DNA of 13,894 bases from Flavobacteriales bacterium. Lineage in GTDB: Bacteria > Bacteroidota > Bacteroidia > Flavobacteriales > BACL11. Numbering within the stretch: the stretch's first letter is position 1; the number at the start of each line of letters is the position of its first letter. Positions 7,066-12,783 of the stretch are shown here, in pieces. The DNA lies in assembly GCA_018675825.1 (NCBI GenBank), contig JABGXK010000238.1, forward strand, positions 1-13,894. The letters run 5' to 3'. The notes beneath the pieces are model-generated. The model was not told the origin of the DNA and ran no database searches. It was given only the letters and a program-made list of their open reading frames with translations. The translations under genes and the position numbers were made by a program.

Positions 7066-7650
7066 GTGTTTACAGGAATAATAGAAAATACAGCTAACCT
7101 TATTAATATCAAGGAAAAGGATAATAATCTAGATTTCTATTTTAAATCTAACTTAATTAATGAGTTAAAAATTGATCAAAGTGTTTCTCATAATGGCGTT
7201 TGTTTAACTGTAGTTGATATTTCTGATGATCTTTATATTGTTACTGCAATTAAAGAGACTCTCAATAAAAGTAATCTAGGCGATTTAGCTATTGGTGATT
7301 CTGTCAATATTGAGAGAAGCATGTTACTTAATGGCAGACTAGATGGTCATATTGTTCAGGGTCATGTTGATCAGACAGGCGTTTGCAAATCTATTATGGA
7401 TCAAAAAGGATCATATTTAATGACTTTCCAATACAATCTATCTAAGAATATTACTGTAGAGAAAGGCTCAATTTGTATTAATGGAATTAGCTTAACAGTA
7501 GTTAATTCTAAAGACTCATCATTTTCTGTTGCTGTTATTCCATATACTTGGGAAAACACTAATTTAAAAGATGTTAAAGTAGGAGGGCGTGTAAATTTAG
7601 AGTTTGATATATTAGGTAAATATATATCTAAACTTATTTCTAAGGCATAA
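7066..7650 (+). CDS. ribE: Riboflavin synthase, alpha subunit
   Basis: Riboflavin synthase dismutates two molecules of 6,7-dimethyl-8-ribityllumazine to riboflavin. The protein has 194 residues in two tandem lumazine-binding repeats. The first begins MFTGIIE and includes SHNGVCLTVV (41-50). The second includes CINGISLTVV (137-146), the matching position of the duplicate. The conserved GHIVQGHVD (94-102) joins the two. The start is a GTG at 7066, just after the mqnC TAA, in TAAAGGTG. It is required because MFTGII is the invariant N-terminus of the enzyme. mqnC and ribE are surely one transcript. The 3' end overlaps the end of the convergent barrel gene by 11 nt. Some databases name this subunit ribC or ribE. 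Confidence 0.95.
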   Translation: MFTGIIENTANLINIKEKDNNLDFYFKSNLINELKIDQSVSHNGVCLTVVDISDDLYIVTAIKETLNKSNLGDLAIGDSVNIERSMLLNGRLDGHIVQGHVDQTGVCKSIMDQKGSYLMTFQYNLSKNITVEKGSICINGISLTVVNSKDSSFSVAVIPYTWENTNLKDVKVGGRVNLEFDILGKYISKLISKA

Positions 7651-8647
7651 TGTTCTTTTCAGATATCTCATTTTTCTTGGTAAAAAATCTGTAGTTTAAA
7701 CCTAGCGTAAATTGATTTTTTGATCCAATTTGTATGCCATTTATATTTTGGTAGATAGGAAGTTCATATGTAGCAAAAAAACTAAATGAATTTATTGGGA
7801 AGCTTATTTGTGGAATAAAAAAAATCTTTTTACTTCCAGAAGATTCCTCTAGATCTTGTAGATAATCATTTTCCCAAGAAAGTAGACTCTCTCCAGCATC
7901 CATTTTCTCAATAAACTCGGCTTTTACCTGAGTTGTTAATGTTACTTTATTTTTAAAACTTTTCCCAAAATAAATTGCATAGCTGGTATAGTCTCCAATT
8001 TTTTGATCTAATGAATTATATCCTTTGTTGATATGAAGTATATTAGCAAAAACTCTAAATCTTTTGAGCTTATACTCTCTATAAAAAAACGAGTATAATA
8101 TTATATCATTTGCTCCTGAAGAGAGTTGAGATATTGGAGGATTAACATCCCACACTCCTGGTATAGTTTGGCTTGAGTCAGTATGTGATCCTATTGGTAT
8201 TTTTACACCTAAACCTAGAGTTATCTCTGATCTAGTAAAAGGTAAATCTTTATTATAAACATTGTATCTTGGGAAGAAGATAAGATCACTTAACCCTTTC
8301 GAGTTTATTGTATCCGAAAGGTTATATCCAACTTTAGATTTATTAAGAAAATATCCACTAGCTATTGAAAGTGTTAGGTTTTTATTTAATCCATAATCAG
8401 TTCTTAAAAAAAGATAATTACTATTTAGATTATCAAAACTTGTAAGGGACGTGTCTGTTTCTCCATAAAAAAATTTGTCTGAAAAATTGTGTTGATAATT
8501 AAAAGATATTTCTATCTGGTTTTTAAGTAAAACTCCAGTTGATGCACCACCAGCTATTGGGTTTCCCGCTCCACCTGAACAACAGCCTTGTGCCTTTATT
8601 TGGTGATATGAAAATATTAATATAATAATTGAAATAAATAAGCGCAT
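7640..8647 (-). CDS. Putative outer-membrane beta-barrel protein with an N-terminal Cys-Cys motif, function unknown
   Basis: This 335-residue protein has a clear signal peptide (about 1-19, MRLFISIIILIFSYHQIKA). The mature chain then begins QGCCSGGAGNPIAGG, whose Cys22-Cys23 are the only cysteines in the protein. The rest is rich in alternating aromatic and polar strands (for example YLFLRTDYGLNKNLTLSIASGY, given here as a description of strand pattern, and the final strand FTLGLNYRFF at about 313-322). This fits an outer-membrane beta-barrel like those loosely annotated as 'transporter' in Bacteroidota. It is the last gene of a three-gene unit, 11 nt after the thioredoxin-like gene, with an HMA-domain gene at the head. 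From this context I infer a metal-related envelope role. The barrel and signal peptide are fairly secure, but substrate and mechanism are not. Confidence 0.7.
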   Translation of the reverse strand: MRLFISIIILIFSYHQIKAQGCCSGGAGNPIAGGASTGVLLKNQIEISFNYQHNFSDKFFYGETDTSLTSFDNLNSNYLFLRTDYGLNKNLTLSIASGYFLNKSKVGYNLSDTINSKGLSDLIFFPRYNVYNKDLPFTRSEITLGLGVKIPIGSHTDSSQTIPGVWDVNPPISQLSSGANDIILYSFFYREYKLKRFRVFANILHINKGYNSLDQKIGDYTSYAIYFGKSFKNKVTLTTQVKAEFIEKMDAGESLLSWENDYLQDLEESSGSKKIFFIPQISFPINSFSFFATYELPIYQNINGIQIGSKNQFTLGLNYRFFTKKNEISEKNIMP

Positions 8648-8658
8648 ATGCTTGATAA

Positions 8659-9444
8659 CTAATTCAATATATTAACTGTATTTATTTGTTCTTGTGTATC
8701 ACTACTTATTTTGATAAAATAGATACCATTTTTAAATGATGCAAGGTTTAATTTTTCGTTGTGATATCCTGGAATGTTAATTTGATTATTTCTTAACAAA
8801 GTACTCTTACCTAATTGGTCTATTATCTCTATCTTTATTTCTTCTTTTTTTGTTGTTTTATAAGATACTGTGAGTGTATTTATAACTGGATTAGGAAAAG
8901 TTGTTACTTCAAAAGCATTTTTTTTATTTTCATTTACTAATGAAACTCCATCAGCTATTGCTGCAGAAATTGCCGTATGAACATTAGAGTAATTTATTTT
9001 ATCATCATTTTTATTTAAATATATTAAATGATTAGCACCTCCAAGAACGACTACTTTAGGCATTCCGTCTACCCCATAATCACTCATTGTGATATTAGCA
9101 TTAGAAAAGATTGTTGAATTAGTCATGTTATAAGTAGTTGCAAAATTATTCAGTATCACACATGATGTATTCGCATAATCATCTGCAATATAAAAATGTA
9201 CTTTTCCTGGATGGCTTGAAGCAAACGACTCCACAGCATCATATGCCGGATAGGAATAAGTTGCACATGGGCCACAAGGCATAATCCATGAGATAACTAT
9301 AATATTACCAGCATCTAATTCATTAAATAGATTGTGCGATACTCCATTACAGTCATCTTCTGTAAAATTGGTAGCATATGTTTGTGAATATGTATATTGT
9401 ATAGATATTAGATATAATAAAGAAGTAAATAGAATTTTTTTCAT
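8659..9444 (-). CDS. Secreted thioredoxin-fold protein with CGPC motif and T9SS type A C-terminal sorting domain
   Basis: The 261-residue protein starts with a signal peptide (1-20, ending TYS before QTYATNF). A thioredoxin-like domain follows (about 25-165), with the redox motif MPCGPC (Cys57 and Cys60) after a hydrophobic strand NIIVISWI, and the expected cis-proline in GMPKVVVLGG (Pro129). Two extra cysteines, Cys32 (EDDCNGVSH) and Cys95 (TSCVI), are outside the usual motif. Residues about 178-261 form a Por secretion tail: TTFPNPVINTLTVSY, a middle EIIDQLGKST strand, and the closing ASFKNGIYFIKI. The protein is therefore probably exported by Sec and moved to the surface or medium by the type IX system. 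It lies 12 nt after the HMA gene. A disulfide or metal-thiol role is inferred, with no known substrate. Confidence 0.82.
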   Translation of the reverse strand: MKKILFTSLLYLISIQYTYSQTYATNFTEDDCNGVSHNLFNELDAGNIIVISWIMPCGPCATYSYPAYDAVESFASSHPGKVHFYIADDYANTSCVILNNFATTYNMTNSTIFSNANITMSDYGVDGMPKVVVLGGANHLIYLNKNDDKINYSNVHTAISAAIADGVSLVNENKKNAFEVTTFPNPVINTLTVSYKTTKKEEIKIEIIDQLGKSTLLRNNQINIPGYHNEKLNLASFKNGIYFIKISSDTQEQINTVNILN

Positions 9445-9456
9445 TTTTTTAATTTT

Positions 9457-9795
9457 TTATTTGCGATCATATTTACAGCAATAATGTAAAGCATCATACG
9501 ACTCATCAGTTGCTTTATACATTTCAGTATCATATCCAATATTTGCTAATTTTTGTTGTATTTCTTTTAATGAGGTGTGTTCAGCAAAAAATTTAACTTT
9601 TAAGCTTTGTTTCTTGATATTCCATTTTGCTGATTTTACACCTCCAATATTTTTAGCTGTCGTTTCAATTTTTTCTTTACACATCATACACTTTCCAGAA
9701 ACATTAAAAGATTTTTTTATGACAGTATCTTTTATTGTAAATGCCTGCAGTGAGAAAAGTATTATAAAAATTAAAAGAGGATGTTTATTTTTCAT
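9457..9795 (-). CDS. Exported heavy-metal-associated (HMA) domain protein with C-terminal Cys-Cys motif
   Basis: This is a 112-residue protein with an N-terminal hydrophobic signal segment (about 6-20, PLLIFIILFSLQAFT). An HMA-type ferredoxin-like domain follows (about 28-95). Its metal-binding loop is GKCMMCKEKIE, with Cys36 and Cys39 in the CxxC arrangement of copper chaperones and P-type ATPase domains, and LANIGYDTE is the expected last strand region. After the domain comes YDALHYCCKYDRK, with adjacent Cys106-Cys107 and His104 that could form a second metal site. The signal implies a periplasmic or lipid-free exported location, unlike cytosolic CopZ. It is the first gene of the cassette with the CGPC protein and the CC-barrel. 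Cu(I) is the most likely metal by family, but Zn, Hg or others cannot be excluded. Confidence 0.82.
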   Translation of the reverse strand: MKNKHPLLIFIILFSLQAFTIKDTVIKKSFNVSGKCMMCKEKIETTAKNIGGVKSAKWNIKKQSLKVKFFAEHTSLKEIQQKLANIGYDTEMYKATDESYDALHYCCKYDRK

Positions 9796-9813
9796 TTTAT
9801 AAAGATATGTATT

Positions 9814-9821
9814 TATATTTG
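9814..9821 (+). promoter_or_regulatory. Candidate -7 box for purT
   Basis: The plus strand reads TATATTTG, a full match to TAnnTTTG, with 25 nt between it and the purT ATG at 9847. It lies in the 51-nt divergent gap between the HMA gene and purT. No TTG is seen at the -33 position. I see no comparably good box for the HMA gene on the opposite strand: TATCTTTA (9800-9807, minus) has one mismatch and is only 4 nt from the ATG. Confidence 0.45.
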
Positions 9822-9846
9822 ATGTTTAGATGAAATATTTTTTATA

Positions 9847-11007
9847 ATGAGAAAAAAAATACTATTACTAGGTTCTGGAGAACTCGGTAAAGAGTTGGTT
9901 ATTGCACTTCAAAGATTAGGTCAGTATGTTATTGCTGTAGATTCATATGAGAATGCCCCTGCCATGCAAGTATCACATGAATTTGAAGTTATAAATATGC
10001 TTGACGGGGATGCTCTTGATAGAGTTATAAATAAACATAATCCTGACATTATTGTTCCTGAAGTTGAGAGTATTAGAACAGAACATTTTTATAAATATGA
10101 AAAGCAAGGTTACAAAGTGATCCCATCTGCTAAGGCAGCTAATTTTACAATGAATAGAAAAGCTATTCGTGATTTAGCATCCATTGATCTCTCTATAAGG
10201 ACAGCAAAATACAAGTATGCTGACTCACTAGAACAACTTAAAAAAGGTGTTGGTTATTGTGGTTTTCCATGCGTTGTTAAACCCTTAATGTCTAGTTCTG
10301 GGAAAGGACAATCAGTAATTAAATCTATTGACGATATAGAGAAAGCATGGGACTATGCTTTACAAGGTTCTAGAGGAGATTTAATGGAGGTTATTGTAGA
10401 AGAGTTTATCTCTTTTGAATATGAAATCACCCTCTTAACATTAACTCAGAATAATGATGTTACTTTATTCTGTCCTTCAATTGGTCATAGGCAAGAAAGA
10501 GGTGATTATCAAGAAAGTTGGCAGCCAATACATATGAAAGATACTTTTCTTAAAGAAGCTCAAGATATGGCTCATAAAGTAACTCATTCTCTTGGAGGAT
10601 CAGGTATTTGGGGCGTTGAGTTTTTTATTGCAAAGGATGGTGTGTATTTTTCAGAACTATCCCCAAGACCACACGATACCGGAATGGTAACTTTAGCAAA
10701 TACTCAAAATTTCAATCAATTTGAATTACATGCAAGAGCAATTCTTGGTATTCCTGTTGAGCAAATAATACTATTAAAAAATGGAGCTTCAGCTGTTGTA
10801 TTAGCCAAAGATGAAAAAAATGATTTCCCAATTTTTACTGGTTTGGAAAAAGCTGCTAGTATAGAAAATTCTGATTTTAAAATATTTGGAAAACCATCGA
10901 CAAGACCTTACAGGAGAATGGCGGTTGCCTTAGCTTATGGAGACGATTCTGTAAAAAAATTAGTTGAGAAAGCTAAAGATGTAGCAAGTCATATCAATAT
11001 AGTATAA
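9847..11007 (+). CDS. purT: Formate-dependent phosphoribosylglycinamide formyltransferase (GAR transformylase 2)
   Basis: PurT uses ATP and formate to formylate glycinamide ribonucleotide, the third step of purine synthesis, as an alternative to folate-dependent PurN. The protein has 386 residues, the usual length. It shows the N-terminal GAR-binding region KKILLLGSGELGKE (3-15) and ENAPAMQVSHEFEVINMLDG (35-54). An ATP-grasp domain follows with VVKPLMSSSGKGQS (143-156), VEEFISFEYEITLLT (184-198), the Mg-binding GVEFF (256-260, Glu258), and SELSPRPHDTGMVT (269-282, Glu270). The C-terminal end has the family's FGKPSTRPYRRMAVALA. The gene stands alone on the plus strand with its own candidate promoter. 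Its stop codon lies in the left arm of a terminator-like hairpin. Confidence 0.96.
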   Translation: MRKKILLLGSGELGKELVIALQRLGQYVIAVDSYENAPAMQVSHEFEVINMLDGDALDRVINKHNPDIIVPEVESIRTEHFYKYEKQGYKVIPSAKAANFTMNRKAIRDLASIDLSIRTAKYKYADSLEQLKKGVGYCGFPCVVKPLMSSSGKGQSVIKSIDDIEKAWDYALQGSRGDLMEVIVEEFISFEYEITLLTLTQNNDVTLFCPSIGHRQERGDYQESWQPIHMKDTFLKEAQDMAHKVTHSLGGSGIWGVEFFIAKDGVYFSELSPRPHDTGMVTLANTQNFNQFELHARAILGIPVEQIILLKNGASAVVLAKDEKNDFPIFTGLEKAASIENSDFKIFGKPSTRPYRRMAVALAYGDDSVKKLVEKAKDVASHINIV

Positions 11008-11021
11008 TTATTATTATACTA
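11000..11021. terminator. Symmetric hairpin shared by the convergent ends of purT and the GNAT gene
   Basis: A perfect 9-bp inverted repeat, TAGTATAAT (11000-11008) and ATTATACTA (11013-11021), flanks a 4-nt loop TATT. The purT stop TAA (11005-11007) lies in the left arm. The GNAT stop (11014-11016, minus strand) lies in the right arm. The stem is AT-rich with no long T-tract, so it may act as a weak bidirectional terminator or as a 3'-end-stabilising hairpin. Its position, exactly between two convergent genes, supports a role in 3'-end formation. Confidence 0.55.
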
Positions 11022-11451
11022 ATAGCTTCCACATTTTAAAGTGAGGTCCGATATCTTTTATATCAAACTCAGGTCCAAATTTTTTAAACCCTAAAGATTG
11101 ATAAAAATCTACAGCATTTAATCTAGCATTACACCAGAGCACATCACAATTCTTATTTTTTAATAGTATAAAAGATTCTAACATTAAATTAGTTGCAGCA
11201 GATTTTCGTCTATATTTTGGATGTGTTGCCATACCTCTTAATCTATATCCATTCTTTGATTTTAATTTTGAATCATTTTCCGGGTATAGAGTAGCTATTG
11301 AAATAACTTTTTGATTCAGTATTGCTGCTAGGTGTATTGTTTTTTCATGATAATCTAGCTCATAGTAAGTGGTATCAACTGATTGTCCAGGCCTTAATAC
11401 AAGATGTCTTAGAGGCCTTACTTCTTCTGCTTTAACCAACAAAATTTTCAT
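11014..11451 (-). CDS. GNAT-family N-acetyltransferase, substrate unknown
   Basis: This is a 145-residue single-domain protein of the Gcn5-related acetyltransferase fold, which transfers acetyl groups from acetyl-CoA to an amine. Core features are the acetyl-CoA-binding region LRGMATHPKYRRKSAATNLM (71-90), and a later WCNARLNAVDFYQSLGFKKFG stretch that is the usual motif B strand and helix with the conserved F-Y-x-x-L-G-F. In the pyrophosphate loop the first glycine of R/Q-x-x-G-x-G/A is a serine (Ser84 in RRKSAA), a mild departure. The N-terminal VRPLRHLVLRPGQ is typical of a Bacteroidota-type GNAT group. It starts 3 nt after the TolC-like gene ends, so it is the last gene of the efflux operon. 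A link to modification of exported compounds is only a guess. Confidence 0.8.
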   Translation of the reverse strand: MKILLVKAEEVRPLRHLVLRPGQSVDTTYYELDYHEKTIHLAAILNQKVISIATLYPENDSKLKSKNGYRLRGMATHPKYRRKSAATNLMLESFILLKNKNCDVLWCNARLNAVDFYQSLGFKKFGPEFDIKDIGPHFKMWKLLV

Positions 11452-11454
11452 AAT

Positions 11455-12783
11455 TTATAAATATAGATTAGGAACCCCAAAGTAGAATTCAAGAACCTTT
11501 ATTTTAAATATGTAGTCGTATTTTGCTTTTATAAGATCTGATTGAGAGGCTTCAAATAGTTGTTGTGCTTGTAGAAAGTTAATTGTATTTAAAGCTCCAT
11601 TTTCAAACCTTTCTTTCGCATAATTATATGCAGTTTCTCTAGCTAATTTTGTTTTTTTTGCTGCTTGATATGCTTTTAATGCACCTTGAGCATCATTGAG
11701 AGATTGGTTGATTGTATTTTCTAAGTCTAATTTAGTTTGATCAAGGAAATTCTTAACTCTAAGAACATTAAGTTGAGATTTTTTAATATTTGTTCTGGTG
11801 GTTAAGCCATTTAGTATTGGAATGTTTATTTGTAGGCCAATGCTTTCACCAGCATTTAAGTCAAACTGATTATTTAATGATATTGGAGAGTCAATAATTA
11901 CACGTGAATTATAGGAATAGTATCCTCCTATAGATGGGAGAGCAGAAGATTTAGATATTTGTTGATCTTTGATTGCAATATCAAGATTAGTTTTTGCTAG
12001 TTTAATATCATTTCTATTTAGTAAAGCTACTTTATATATTTCTTCAGCTTTTTTTTGTAGTATATCTGTTGTTGGAATCTTATAATTTTCATCTGCGATT
12101 TCAAAATTTTCAGAATCTGTAAATAATAAAAGTTGGGCTAATGACATCTTTGAAATCTGATAATTATTTTCAGCAATAACTAGATTCTGTTCTGATTTTG
12201 CAAAATTCGCTTCTATTTCATATAGGCCACCTTTTGGGATTACTCCATTATTATATCTTTCATTAGCTATTTTTAGTTCTTCTTTAGAAACTGTAAGTTG
12301 TGATTTTTGTATGCTTAATTGTTCTTTATTAAATAAAATTTGAAGATATGAATTTGCTACTAAGAGAGATATGTCTTCTTTCATATCTTCTAGTTGATAT
12401 TTTTTTGCTAAAACATCTAGATTAGCCCTATGTAATCTTCTGATATTTGAAAGCCCATTAAAAACATCTAATCCAACACTCATATTTACAGAAGAGTTTT
12501 GAGTTGTTTGGTTTTCTAAAAGGCCCGTTGTGATATTTTGAGTTAGCCCTGTATTCCAATTGTGATTTCCACTTAAATTGAAGCTAGGTAAAAAATTACC
12601 AACTGCTATTTTTTTATTTTCCGATGAATTCAAAAGATCTAGTTTTGAATTCTTTATTGATATATTTTTTTCTATTGCTCTTTCAACACAATCTTTAAGA
12701 GTCCATTTTTCTTGTGCGCTAAGGCTTATTGAATACGCTGAGGTTACAAATACTATAATTATTGATTTTATTATTCTCCCCAT
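11455..12783 (-). CDS. TolC-family outer-membrane efflux protein
   Basis: This 442-residue protein forms, by family, a trimeric outer-membrane channel with a long periplasmic helical tunnel, working with an adaptor and an inner-membrane pump. A signal peptide spans about 1-23 (ending SISLSA before QEKWTLKDCVERAIEKN, the typical mature start). Two OEP repeats follow, with long alternating helices such as the stretches around ANSYLQILFNKEQLSIQKSQ and the C-terminal LQAQQLFEASQSDLIKAKYD. The final FYFGVPNL matches the family end. It overlaps the upstream adaptor gene by 13 nt (ATG at 12783, adaptor stop at 12771-12773), so the two are translationally coupled. The exported substrate cannot be read from the sequence. 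Confidence 0.92.
   Translation of the reverse strand: MGRIIKSIIIVFVTSAYSISLSAQEKWTLKDCVERAIEKNISIKNSKLDLLNSSENKKIAVGNFLPSFNLSGNHNWNTGLTQNITTGLLENQTTQNSSVNMSVGLDVFNGLSNIRRLHRANLDVLAKKYQLEDMKEDISLLVANSYLQILFNKEQLSIQKSQLTVSKEELKIANERYNNGVIPKGGLYEIEANFAKSEQNLVIAENNYQISKMSLAQLLLFTDSENFEIADENYKIPTTDILQKKAEEIYKVALLNRNDIKLAKTNLDIAIKDQQISKSSALPSIGGYYSYNSRVIIDSPISLNNQFDLNAGESIGLQINIPILNGLTTRTNIKKSQLNVLRVKNFLDQTKLDLENTINQSLNDAQGALKAYQAAKKTKLARETAYNYAKERFENGALNTINFLQAQQLFEASQSDLIKAKYDYIFKIKVLEFYFGVPNLYL

Noticed and set aside
9575..9802. Open frame of 75 codons on the plus strand with hydrophobic ends
   Set aside because: It is antisense to the HMA gene, whose CMMC motif, signal segment and operon spacing make it the real gene.
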